From Thiobius zoothamnicola (lineage in GTDB: Bacteria > Pseudomonadota > Gammaproteobacteria > Chromatiales > Chromatiaceae): a stretch of DNA of 64,000 nucleotides. Both the position numbers and the translations under genes were made by a program. The notes under the pieces were generated by a model that worked only from the letters and a program-made list of their open reading frames with translations, was not told the origin of the DNA and ran no database searches. The first letter of the stretch is position 1. The number at the start of each line of letters is the position of its first letter. Of the stretch, positions 1-8,047 are shown in pieces. Location: assembly GCA_963678215.1 (NCBI GenBank), contig OY782758.1, forward strand, positions 1,302,001 to 1,366,000, in the 5' to 3' direction.

Positions 1-215
1 TTGGCAAATTGGCGTTTGACCTCATCAATCGGTGGCAGGGCAACCTGAGCATCCACACCAGACACTTCCCATCGCGTGAAAAGGCGTTGATTTTGCGGAT
101 CGACAAATTGCGCGCAACCAATCACATTACCGCCCAAGCGGTAAAAGAAATCCGCTATCGCACGCACAACACCCGGCTTATCCGGGCAACAGGCCACCAA
201 AATGCATTTCTTCAC
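1..215 (-). CDS. purU: Formyltetrahydrofolate deformylase (N-terminal fragment, cut by window edge)
   Basis: A reading frame on the minus strand starts at a GTG (215) with an AGGA ribosome site about 7 bases upstream, and runs open to the window edge (71 codons). It begins VKKCILVACCPDKPGVVRAI, an N-terminal ACT domain of the PurU type: a beta strand, the CPDKPGVV turn, a helix, then NVIGCAQFVD and LFTRWEV. PurU hydrolyses 10-formyl-THF to formate and THF, feeding purine synthesis and one-carbon balance. The catalytic formyltransferase-like half lies outside the window. It follows mrcB with a 23-base gap on the same strand. Other ACT-domain proteins remain possible because only this domain is visible. 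Confidence 0.72.
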   Translation of the reverse strand, partial: MKKCILVACCPDKPGVVRAIADFFYRLGGNVIGCAQFVDPQNQRLFTRWEVSGVDAQVALPPIDEVKRQFA

Positions 216-238
216 AATACCGTTCCTGCAATATTGAC

Positions 239-2557
239 CTAATCAAATGACCAATCCCCATTATCCATCCATCGCGCACAACCACTCGCCTTTTTAGGTT
301 GCGACCCAGCGATAAAAGGGTAAGTCTTCGCGCCCTTGCATTGCTCAGCCGACAAGTATCCTGTTTTCGCATCCAGCCAATGATAGGCAATGTTTTGCGG
401 CGGCGTCAGATCCAATGGCTGCAGATTCAGTCGTCGCATCAGTTGGCCGAAAATCGGCAAGGCACCGGTAGCACCGCTCAGTTTGGTGGATTGTTGATCA
501 TCCCGGCCAACCCAGACCACACCAACCAAATCAGTGCCAAAACCGGCGAACCAGCTATCCCGCTGTTGATTGGTCGTTCCCGTTTTGCCGGCAACAGCGA
601 AGTTCTTCCCCAGCCATTGGCTCAGGCTACGTCCGGTGCCTTGCTGGACGACTTCAATCAGGTTCGCCGTCAACAAATAACTGGCTGCCGGGTCAACGGT
701 TTGGCGGACGCTCAATGGATAACCTTGTATCGGTTGATTGGCGTGATTGGAAACGGATTTTATCGCGTGAATCGGAGCGCGAAAGCCACCTGCCGCCACC
801 GTCTGGTAAACCTGGGCCATTTCCAATGGGGACAATTGTACGGCGCCGAGCAAGAGCGACGGGTAGGGCTTTAAGTCACGCTTCACGCCTAGATGCTCAA
901 GCGTATCAATCACTTGATTCAGCCCCAATCGCATGCCCAGATGAACAGTAGCCAGATTGTAGGACTGCGTTAACGCTTGATGCAGACGAACCTGACCATG
1001 CGTTTTACGATCATGGTTTCTGGGACGCCATAAATCACCGTTCGCTAATTTAATGCTGATCGGCTTATCCTGCAGCTCAGTCGCCAGCGTATAACGCTGC
1101 GGTTGTTGCAGTGCCGTCAGATAAACTGCTGGCTTGATCAATGAACCCACCTGCCGGGCTGCGCTCAATGCGCGGTTAAAACCACTGAAAGCCTGGGTTC
1201 TGCCACCCAGTAATGCCCGGATCTCGCCGCTCTGCGCCTCCGCCAGCACCAGCGCGGCCTGGATGGTATTGTTTGCCCACCCCCAACGTTTCTCGTGTCG
1301 CGCCAGTTGATCATTAACAGCTCGTACGGCCAATTGCTGCGCCCAGGGATCCAACGTGGTGAAAATACGCAATCCTTCTGAAACCAGATCCGCCGCTTGA
1401 TAATCGCGTTGCAATTGCTGGCGCACCAAGCCAATAAAACCAGGATAACGATAATTATATTGCCGGCCGCGAGGTGCCAAGCCCAAAGGGCGTTGTTGCG
1501 CGCGTTCCGCCAGATTCGCCTCAATAAACCCCTGCTGATGCATTTGCTGCAATACCAAGTCACGGCGTTGTTTCGCCCGTTGCGGATGGCGTATTGGGTT
1601 ATAAAAAGAAGCTCCCTTCGCCAATCCGACCAGTAAAGCGATTTCGTGGACCTGTAGCTCGTGTAAAGGGCGGTTGAAGTAATACTGAGCCGCCAGACCA
1701 AAACCGTGAATGGCGCGTTCACCGTCCTGCCCGAGGAACACTTCATTCACATACACTTCCAGAATGTCATCCTTGCCATAGCGCGCTTCCACCATGAGAG
1801 CCATCAAGGCTTCGTGCAATTTGCGGCGCAGGCTTCGCTCTTGTGTCAGGACAAAGTTTTTCACCGCTTGTTGAGTCAGGGTGCTGCCGCCCTGAACCAT
1901 CCGACCAGCCTGCATATTTACCCAGACGGCGCGTAATATACTGCGCAAGTCAATCCCGATATGTTGATAGAAACGCCGATCCTCCACCGCCAACAAACCA
2001 TCCACCAGATATTCCGGCAACTCACTGTGCCGGAGTAATATGCGATCTTCCCGGTGGCTGGGATAAATACTGCCGATATTGACGGGTTCAAGACGCACTA
2101 AACTGAGGTTTCGCTGGGTGGATAAATCAACCAACCCAGCCACAGTATTTCCCGCGAACCGCAAACGGAAGGCTTGAGCCGACTGCAACCCATCAGCAAA
2201 ATGGAAATCCCGACTGCGGATGACGAAAACTTCGCCATGCTCCGACCATTGCGCCGACGCAAAGGTATCCCGCATGTGTCGATAACCCAATAAACGCAAT
2301 TCGTAGCGCAGTTGTTCAGCGGAAAGCGTTTTTCCCACATACAGCTCCAAAGATCGCGCATATACACGGGCGGGGACAGCCCAACGCTTACCTTCAAAAC
2401 TGATGCGCACCGTTTTCGCCAGATACAGGCTATACCCACCAAACACCAAACCACACAACACCCATACGGCGATCAGATAGTAAGGCCAACTCAGGTGGCT
2501 TAAACGAGGATCAGGCGGTGGTGGTTCGGCGGAGGGCTGACGTTTTTTAGCGGCCAT
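239..2557 (-). CDS. mrcB: Penicillin-binding protein 1B, bifunctional transglycosylase/transpeptidase
   Basis: Class A PBP that polymerises and cross-links peptidoglycan at the inner membrane. The start at 2557 (MAAKKRQPS, 772 residues) puts a single membrane helix at about residues 25-45 after a short cytoplasmic tail; the longer frame from 2761 lacks support. Domains in order: a UB2H-like region (about 60-150), a GT51 transglycosylase with EDRRFYQHIGID and QGGSTLTQQAVKN and the downstream EVYVNEVFLGQ motif, then a penicillin-binding transpeptidase with the three active-site boxes SLIK, SYN and KTGTTN. Length matches the PBP1b family. In enteric bacteria PBP1b is activated by LpoB; the lpoA-like gene at 31.8 kb is the PBP1a type. 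No Shine-Dalgarno is obvious. Confidence 0.95.
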   Translation of the reverse strand: MAAKKRQPSAEPPPPDPRLSHLSWPYYLIAVWVLCGLVFGGYSLYLAKTVRISFEGKRWAVPARVYARSLELYVGKTLSAEQLRYELRLLGYRHMRDTFASAQWSEHGEVFVIRSRDFHFADGLQSAQAFRLRFAGNTVAGLVDLSTQRNLSLVRLEPVNIGSIYPSHREDRILLRHSELPEYLVDGLLAVEDRRFYQHIGIDLRSILRAVWVNMQAGRMVQGGSTLTQQAVKNFVLTQERSLRRKLHEALMALMVEARYGKDDILEVYVNEVFLGQDGERAIHGFGLAAQYYFNRPLHELQVHEIALLVGLAKGASFYNPIRHPQRAKQRRDLVLQQMHQQGFIEANLAERAQQRPLGLAPRGRQYNYRYPGFIGLVRQQLQRDYQAADLVSEGLRIFTTLDPWAQQLAVRAVNDQLARHEKRWGWANNTIQAALVLAEAQSGEIRALLGGRTQAFSGFNRALSAARQVGSLIKPAVYLTALQQPQRYTLATELQDKPISIKLANGDLWRPRNHDRKTHGQVRLHQALTQSYNLATVHLGMRLGLNQVIDTLEHLGVKRDLKPYPSLLLGAVQLSPLEMAQVYQTVAAGGFRAPIHAIKSVSNHANQPIQGYPLSVRQTVDPAASYLLTANLIEVVQQGTGRSLSQWLGKNFAVAGKTGTTNQQRDSWFAGFGTDLVGVVWVGRDDQQSTKLSGATGALPIFGQLMRRLNLQPLDLTPPQNIAYHWLDAKTGYLSAEQCKGAKTYPFIAGSQPKKASGCARWMDNGDWSFD

Positions 2558-2764
2558 AAGAACGAGCAATACCGTGTCAGTGATGCATAGCGTTTCAAAT
2601 CGTTCAAATCTCAGATTAAGCGGACCATGATTTTCTGCCTTTCGCCAATAAAAAGCAGCATTCACATGCCCAGAGACCGATAACCCTCTCGGCATGGCCT
2701 GCGCTTCGCCAAGCACGACAAACTTATCGCGTTGGCCGGTGACATAAGAAATCATGTACAAAGA

Positions 2765-2798
2765 AAAACCCCGATGCTCAATTGAACATCGGGGTTTT
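2765..2798 (-). terminator. Rho-independent terminator of the tRNA unit
   Basis: A perfect 12-base inverted repeat (AAAACCCCGATG, 2765-2776, with CATCGGGGTTTT, 2787-2798) has a 10-base loop and ends in T residues on the minus strand. It lies directly downstream of tRNA-Glu and before mrcB, so it should end the tRNA transcript. Confidence 0.85.
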
Positions 2799-2802
2799 AA
2801 TA

Positions 2803-2878
2803 TGGCGTCCCGTAGGGGAGTCGAACCCCTGTAACCAGCGTGAAAGGCTGGGATCCTAGGCCTCTAGATGAACGGGAC
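2803..2878 (-). tRNA. tRNA-Glu (anticodon TTC)
   Basis: The minus strand folds into a complete cloverleaf: acceptor GTCCCGT paired with ACGGGAC, anticodon stem CCAGC/GCTGG around loop CTTTCAC (anticodon TTC), and T-arm AGGGG-TTCGACT-CCCCT. The discriminator G and an encoded CCA (2803-2805) are present. It resembles bacterial tRNA-Glu along its whole length. Confidence 0.97.
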
Positions 2879-2976
2879 GAAAACCGGTATGTCGCGTAGG
2901 GATCATGAAAATGGCTAACGATGATCCTTATCCGCCGTTAAACATCAAAACAACGATTCGGCGCTTCAATAAATTT

Positions 2977-3052
2977 TGGTGGAGCCAGGCGGGATCGAAC
3001 CGCCGACCTCAACACTGCCAGTGTTGCGCTCTCCCAGCTGAGCTATGGCCCC
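2977..3052 (-). tRNA. tRNA-Ala (anticodon GGC)
   Basis: The minus strand starts GGGGCCATAGCTCAGCTGGG, with anticodon stem CAACA/TGTTG around loop CTGGCAG (anticodon GGC), T-arm GGCGG-TTCGATC-CCGCC and an encoded CCA (2977-2979). It lies 98 bases upstream of tRNA-Glu on the same strand, probably in one transcript. Confidence 0.97.
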
Positions 3053-3243
3053 TTGCTTCACGCAGTGATGAAATGATTTCAATCACAAACTGACTGCATC
3101 AATGATTAAGTCATCACCATGACAGCCGCGAGAGAGGGCGCATAATAGAGTAAAAGAAACCTCATGTCCAGAAAATGTACCGACTGAACCTGACGTGGCA
3201 AGCCGCATGACAAGATGGCCTAACACCTTTCACAGTTCCTGCC

Positions 3244-3249
3244 TATAAT
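3244..3249 (+). promoter_or_regulatory. Candidate -10 box for uvrA
   Basis: A perfect TATAAT lies 35 bases upstream of the uvrA start. No good -35 hexamer is seen at 16-18 bases spacing, and I did not find a LexA-type CTGT-N8-ACAG operator nearby, although uvrA is SOS-controlled in many relatives. Confidence 0.4.
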
Positions 3250-3283
3250 ACTGACCTTGATCCACCACTGCGCCACATTCTTG

Positions 3284-6103
3284 ATGGATAATATTCTGAT
3301 CCGCGGTGCACGCACGCATAATCTACAGAACATCAATCTTGAACTGCCCCGCGATCAACTGATTGTCATCACCGGACTCTCCGGCTCCGGCAAATCCTCA
3401 CTGGCGTTTGACACGATTTACGCAGAAGGACAAAGGCGTTACGTCGAATCCCTGTCCGCTTACGCCCGGCAATTTCTGTCCATGATGGAAAAGCCGGATG
3501 TCGATCACATTGAAGGCTTATCCCCGGCCATTTCGATTGAACAAAAGACCACCAGCCACAATCCGCGTTCAACCGTCGGCACAATCACCGAAATATACGA
3601 TTATCTACGTCTGCTATTCGCCCGCGTCGGCGCGCCAAAATGCCCCAAACACGACACCACACTGGAAGCGCAAACCATCAGCCAGATGGTCGATCAGATT
3701 CTGAATCTGCCGGAGCACAGCAAGCTGATGTTGCTCGCCCCCGTGGTTTCCGAACGCAAAGGGGAATACCAGAAATTACTCGCTGAACTTTATGCCCAAG
3801 GCTATATCCGCGCGCGCATCGATGGCGACATTTATGAACTTGATCAACCGCCAGAACTGGCGCTGCATAAAAAACACACCATTGAAGTGGTGGTTGATCG
3901 CTTCAAGGTGCGGACAGATTTGCGCCTGCGCCTGACAGAGTCTTTTGAAACCGCTTTACACTTGGCGGAAGGCGTCGTCCGGGTGGCCTGGATGGACGAA
4001 GAACGCCCTGAACTGGTGTTCTCCGCGAATTTCGCCTGCCCGGTCTGCGGCTATAGCATTGAAGAGCTCGAACCTCGCCTGTTTTCGTTCAACAATCCCG
4101 TCGGCGCTTGTGAGGCCTGCGACGGCCTGGGGGTTGAGCAATTCTTTGACCCGGAAAAAGTCATCACCGACCCCGCCTTATCTCCTGCCGGAGGTGCCAT
4201 ACGCGGCTGGGACCGGCGTAATGGCTACTATTTCCAAATGATCCATTCTCTGGGCAAACATTACGATTTTGACCCGGAAACACCCTGGCGGGATTTGGAG
4301 CCGTACGTCCGCCAAATCATTCTGCATGGCAGCGGCGACGAAACCCTTGAATTCACCCACGCCAATGACCGTGGACGACGTGTGAAAAAACAACACCCGT
4401 TTGAAGGGGTGTTGAACAATATGCGCCGCCGCTACCGGGAAACCGACTCAAACGCCGTGCGCGAGGAATTATCCCGCTATATTTCCAGCAAACCCTGCCC
4501 GGCATGCGGCGGCAGCCGCTTGAATGAAGCGGCTCGACATGTCTTTATTGCTGACCAAAATCTGCCGGATATCACGGCGCTGGCAACCGAACAATCCTTA
4601 GCCTTTTTCGATCAACTGGCATTGCCCGGTAAGAAAGGGGAAATCGCCGATAAAATCATCAAGGAAATTCGTGAACGCTTGCAATTTCTGGTGAACGTCG
4701 GACTCAATTATCTGACTCTGGATCGCAGCGCCGAAACCTTGTCGGGTGGCGAAGCCCAACGCATCCGTCTCGCCAGTCAGATTGGTGCCGGGCTGGTCGG
4801 CGTGATGTATGTTTTGGATGAACCGTCCATTGGCTTACACCAGCGGGATAATGAACGCCTGTTAAACACCCTGAGTTATCTGCGCGACCTCGGTAATACA
4901 GTAATTGTGGTTGAACACGATGAAGACGCCATCCGCAGCGCCGACTATGTGGTGGATATCGGCCCGGGAGCGGGCAGACATGGCGGAAAAATTGTCGCTC
5001 AAGGCACGCCGGAACAAATCGCCCGTTCAGCAGACTCCATCACCGGACATTATCTCAGCGGCCAGGAAAGTATTCCCGTTCCCAATGAACGAACGCCTTA
5101 CTCAGCCAAGCGCACGCTCAAAATCACGGGTGCATCCGGCAATAACCTGAAACAAGTGACCCTGGAAATACCCGCTGGCCTGTTCACCTGCGTGACTGGC
5201 GTATCAGGCTCCGGAAAATCCACGTTAATTAACAGCACCCTCTATCCACTCGCCGCGAATGCGCTGAACAAAGCCAATCAGGATATAGCGCCGCATCAAT
5301 CGATCAGTGGTTTGCGGCACTTTGATAAAGTGGTTGACATCAACCAAGCGCCTATCGGTCGTACACCGCGCTCCAACCCCGCCACTTACACCGGATTATT
5401 CACCCCAATCCGGGAACTGTTCGCCAGCGTACCCGAAGCGCGTTCACGCGGCTACACGCCGGGACGATTCAGTTTTAACGTCAAGGGAGGGCGTTGCGAA
5501 GCTTGCAAAGGCGATGGCGTGATCAAAGTCGAAATGCATTTTCTACCAGATGTCTATGTGCAGTGCGATGTCTGCAAAGGCAAACGCTATAACCGTGAAA
5601 CGCTGGAAATAAGCTACAAAGGCAAAAGCATTGATCAGATATTGGAGATGACCGTCGAACAGGGGCTGGAGTTCTTCGACGCCGTGCCTGTCTTGAAACG
5701 CAAACTGCAAACCCTGATGGATGTTGGCCTGAGCTACATCACGCTCGGACAAAACGCCACCACCCTCTCCGGCGGCGAGGCGCAAAGAGTGAAATTATCC
5801 CGCGAACTGTCAAAACGTGAAACGGGCAATACACTTTATATACTGGATGAGCCAACAACAGGTTTACATTTCCACGACATCAAACAATTGCTCAGCGTAT
5901 TGCACCGGCTACGGGATCATGGCAACACCGTCGTGGTGATTGAACACAATCTGGATGTGATCAAGACGGCTGACTGGGTGATTGATCTCGGCCCGGAAGG
6001 CGGCGAAGGCGGCGGGGAAATTATTGCGACCGGCACGCCGGAAGTGATCGCGCAGATGGCGCAATCTCATACCGGACGCTTTTTACGTGATCTATTGGAT
6101 TAA
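3284..6103 (+). CDS. uvrA: UvrABC excinuclease subunit A
   Basis: DNA-damage recognition ATPase of nucleotide excision repair; a dimer loads UvrB at lesions. The start at 3284 (MDNILIRGARTHNL, 939 residues) matches the family N-terminus; the extension back to 3257 does not. Two ABC ATPase modules are present: Walker A GLSGSGKSS near residue 31 and GVSGSGKST in the second half, each with an LSGGEAQR signature (ETLSGGEAQRIRL, TTLSGGEAQRVKL) and an LDEP Walker B. Zinc-binding cysteine clusters (CPVCGYS...CEACDGLG, CPACGGSR, CEACKGDG...CDVCKGKR) are intact. It is transcribed divergently from the tRNAs and converges on phaB. Confidence 0.98.
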   Translation: MDNILIRGARTHNLQNINLELPRDQLIVITGLSGSGKSSLAFDTIYAEGQRRYVESLSAYARQFLSMMEKPDVDHIEGLSPAISIEQKTTSHNPRSTVGTITEIYDYLRLLFARVGAPKCPKHDTTLEAQTISQMVDQILNLPEHSKLMLLAPVVSERKGEYQKLLAELYAQGYIRARIDGDIYELDQPPELALHKKHTIEVVVDRFKVRTDLRLRLTESFETALHLAEGVVRVAWMDEERPELVFSANFACPVCGYSIEELEPRLFSFNNPVGACEACDGLGVEQFFDPEKVITDPALSPAGGAIRGWDRRNGYYFQMIHSLGKHYDFDPETPWRDLEPYVRQIILHGSGDETLEFTHANDRGRRVKKQHPFEGVLNNMRRRYRETDSNAVREELSRYISSKPCPACGGSRLNEAARHVFIADQNLPDITALATEQSLAFFDQLALPGKKGEIADKIIKEIRERLQFLVNVGLNYLTLDRSAETLSGGEAQRIRLASQIGAGLVGVMYVLDEPSIGLHQRDNERLLNTLSYLRDLGNTVIVVEHDEDAIRSADYVVDIGPGAGRHGGKIVAQGTPEQIARSADSITGHYLSGQESIPVPNERTPYSAKRTLKITGASGNNLKQVTLEIPAGLFTCVTGVSGSGKSTLINSTLYPLAANALNKANQDIAPHQSISGLRHFDKVVDINQAPIGRTPRSNPATYTGLFTPIRELFASVPEARSRGYTPGRFSFNVKGGRCEACKGDGVIKVEMHFLPDVYVQCDVCKGKRYNRETLEISYKGKSIDQILEMTVEQGLEFFDAVPVLKRKLQTLMDVGLSYITLGQNATTLSGGEAQRVKLSRELSKRETGNTLYILDEPTTGLHFHDIKQLLSVLHRLRDHGNTVVVIEHNLDVIKTADWVIDLGPEGGEGGGEIIATGTPEVIAQMAQSHTGRFLRDLLD

Positions 6104-6110
6104 CGACAGA

Positions 6111-6851
6111 TCAATGGATAAACAGACCGCCATTAACCGGTAAGTTCACCCCTGTGGTATAGGTGCTTTCATCCGCCGCCAGGAAGGCCACGGCAGCCGC
6201 GATTTCTTCCGGTTTACCCATGCGACGCATCGGGATCCCACCAACAATGGATTCCCGCACATCATCACGCATTGCAGCAGTCATTGCGGTTTCAACGTAG
6301 CCTGGTGAAACCGTATTGACGGTGACGCCTTTGGCGGCACCTTCGTAAGCCAGTGCCATGGTGATGCCATGCATCCCGGCCTTGGCCGCCGAATAATTCG
6401 CCTGACCAAACTGACCCCGTTGGCCATTCACTGAAGCAATATTGATCACCCGGCCAAAACCCTGTTCCAACAGCGTCGTCCAAATCGGGCGGGTCGCATA
6501 ATAAACACTGTTCAGATTGGTGTTGATCACGGCTTCCCACTGCCCGGCGTCCATTTTCTTGAAAGTGGCGTCGCGTGTGATGCCCGCGCAATTAACCAGA
6601 ATATCAACCCGCCCTTGCTTATCCATCACCGCTTTCATCATCCGCGCGGCATCTGCTTCATCGGCAATATTGCCGCACAGGACATCAATATCCAGGTTAT
6701 TTTCAGCCAACCAATCGGCAATTCGGTCTTTTTCGCAAGAATGACTGATGGAAACCACAGTCGCACCTTCCGCTTTCAAACGTTGGCAAATTGCCGTGCC
6801 GATGCCACCTGTGCCGCCAGTCACCACCGCAATCCGATCTTTTGAACTCAT
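6111..6851 (-). CDS. phaB: Acetoacetyl-CoA reductase
   Basis: NADPH-dependent short-chain dehydrogenase that reduces acetoacetyl-CoA to (R)-3-hydroxybutyryl-CoA for polyhydroxybutyrate synthesis. The start at 6851 (MSSKDRIAVVTGG, 246 residues, the usual PhaB length) has an AGGGTGA ribosome site. Visible motifs: cofactor loop TGGTGGIG, NCAG, the catalytic Ser in NIASVNGQRGQFGQ, and the YSAAK Tyr/Lys pair. The VNGQRGQFGQ stretch is typical of PhaB rather than FabG. A phasin-like gene lies just upstream on the same strand, which supports a PHB role. The synthase phaC and thiolase phaA are not in the window. Confidence 0.9.
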   Translation of the reverse strand: MSSKDRIAVVTGGTGGIGTAICQRLKAEGATVVSISHSCEKDRIADWLAENNLDIDVLCGNIADEADAARMMKAVMDKQGRVDILVNCAGITRDATFKKMDAGQWEAVINTNLNSVYYATRPIWTTLLEQGFGRVINIASVNGQRGQFGQANYSAAKAGMHGITMALAYEGAAKGVTVNTVSPGYVETAMTAAMRDDVRESIVGGIPMRRMGKPEEIAAAVAFLAADESTYTTGVNLPVNGGLFIH

Positions 6852-6947
6852 AGATTCACCCTTTTGAGTATCCAAACACAACAAAAGAGGCCACTGACGA
6901 AATATCTGATTTCATCAGCGCCTCTACTCTATCTCCAGAATCTCAGC

Positions 6948-7328
6948 TTATGCGGCTGCGGTAGCCTTTTCAACAGCTTCGTTCATCTGGTCAGTCGCCT
7001 CTTTAGCCGTGCCTTCAGCCCAAGCGCGGCATTTCTCACCGCTGTCTTGGAACAAGCTGACGGACTCACGGGTTGCCTCAGCCATCGTGGTGAATAATTT
7101 GCGGGTCATCTCAACCTGATTTTGCATCATGGACGGGTAATCCTTGGCATTCGCCGCCAACAGGGATTGAGACATGACACAATCCATGATGTCATTACAG
7201 GCGTTCATTTGCTTTTCCATCAACTTGTTGCAGATATCCATTTGCATAACGCTCAATTCACGCAGCTTGTCATAGCCTTGCTTGTTCATGTCAGCCATTT
7301 TTTCAAAGTTGTCTTTCATCGGGTTCAT
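6948..7328 (-). CDS. Phasin family protein (PHA granule-associated)
   Basis: Small amphipathic helical protein, 126 residues from an ATG at 7328 that has a strong AGGAGA site 7 bases upstream. An in-frame extension to 7445 lacks such a site. It is rich in Met, Lys, Glu and Gln with heptad-like spacing. It shows the phasin pattern of NFEKMADMNKQGYDKL followed by a central QNQVEMTRKLFTTMAEATRE segment and an Ala-rich tail (EKATAAA). Phasins coat polyhydroxyalkanoate granules and limit their coalescence. Position directly upstream of phaB on the same strand (about 96 bases gap) supports the assignment. The unusual Cys residues are not explained. Confidence 0.75.
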   Translation of the reverse strand: MNPMKDNFEKMADMNKQGYDKLRELSVMQMDICNKLMEKQMNACNDIMDCVMSQSLLAANAKDYPSMMQNQVEMTRKLFTTMAEATRESVSLFQDSGEKCRAWAEGTAKEATDQMNEAVEKATAAA

Positions 7329-7462
7329 AAGAGTCTCCTGATTTGTGCATTGCATCAATTTGATGTGCTCAGCATAAACACCCATAAAATGGATGTCAAC
7401 GCTTTTTTGTGCGGCGCACAATAACGCTACCAAGAAACCCCTCACCCAATCAATCCATGCAT

Positions 7463-8047
7463 TTAATCCGACGGCTCCACCACCTCAATGAACCGACCCG
7501 TTGACCAAATAAAGTTGCCGCTTTCGATGCCCTCAGGCCAATGCTTACGGCTTTCCTTGCTCAACGGCACTGCAAATTCAACATAGTAGATTCTGGCCTC
7601 CGGCAACTGGTACAAAATACGGAATGATTGACTCTCGCCAGGCAGCAGGCGAGTGACTGAATGGATCGCCGGAAAATCCAGATTAAGTTCACCCCAAGCC
7701 TTGACTGGGGCAGGCACATTTTCCCGGAACACGACGGGATAAATACGGAAAGGTTGTTGGCTGAGATCCAGAATATCCTGCAACTTACCGACATTGGATA
7801 CCTTGGCCACCGCTTCCAATAAATAACCTTCCGTCTCGCTACGCCAGGTTTTCAAATCCAGACTCAATTGCATGACCGGGTGATAATCCAATTCCTTTTG
7901 CAATTTACGCAAATTCAATTCAGCAATATCACTCTGATAAAGCAAAATAAATTGCAGCACCGCCCAGACCCCACCGGCCAAAATAGCGAACACCGTAATG
8001 ATTTCACGGAAATGGACTAAATGCTGATGGTGTCTTTCACTCAGCAT
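7463..8047 (-). CDS. Single-pass membrane protein of unknown function, coupled to the WD40-caspase gene
   Basis: 194 residues from the ATG at 8047, which overlaps the last 11 bases of the upstream WD40-caspase gene (ATGCTGAGTGA), so translation is probably coupled. One predicted membrane helix lies near the N-terminus (ITVFAILAGGVWAVLQFILLY, about residues 17-36), followed by a charged linker. The remainder, about 140 residues, is probably beta-rich and exported or periplasmic. No family motif is recognised. The tight overlap suggests it works with the protease-domain lipoprotein, perhaps as membrane partner, regulator or substrate; this is inference from context only. Confidence 0.75.
   Translation of the reverse strand: MLSERHHQHLVHFREIITVFAILAGGVWAVLQFILLYQSDIAELNLRKLQKELDYHPVMQLSLDLKTWRSETEGYLLEAVAKVSNVGKLQDILDLSQQPFRIYPVVFRENVPAPVKAWGELNLDFPAIHSVTRLLPGESQSFRILYQLPEARIYYVEFAVPLSKESRKHWPEGIESGNFIWSTGRFIEVVEPSD

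Noticed and set aside
9..242. Plus-strand 77-codon frame at the left edge
   Set aside because: It is the shadow of the minus-strand purU frame, which has a ribosome site and a clear ACT-domain sequence.
299..874. 191-codon plus-strand frame inside mrcB
   Set aside because: It lies wholly within the PBP1b transpeptidase coding region on the other strand; no protein family pattern.
2905..3093. 62-codon plus-strand frame over tRNA-Ala
   Set aside because: It reads through the tRNA gene (QAGSNRRPQHCQ is a familiar tRNA-derived artefact).
3120..3283. LexA operator upstream of uvrA
   Set aside because: No CTGT-N8-ACAG-like palindrome was found, although uvrA is often SOS-controlled.
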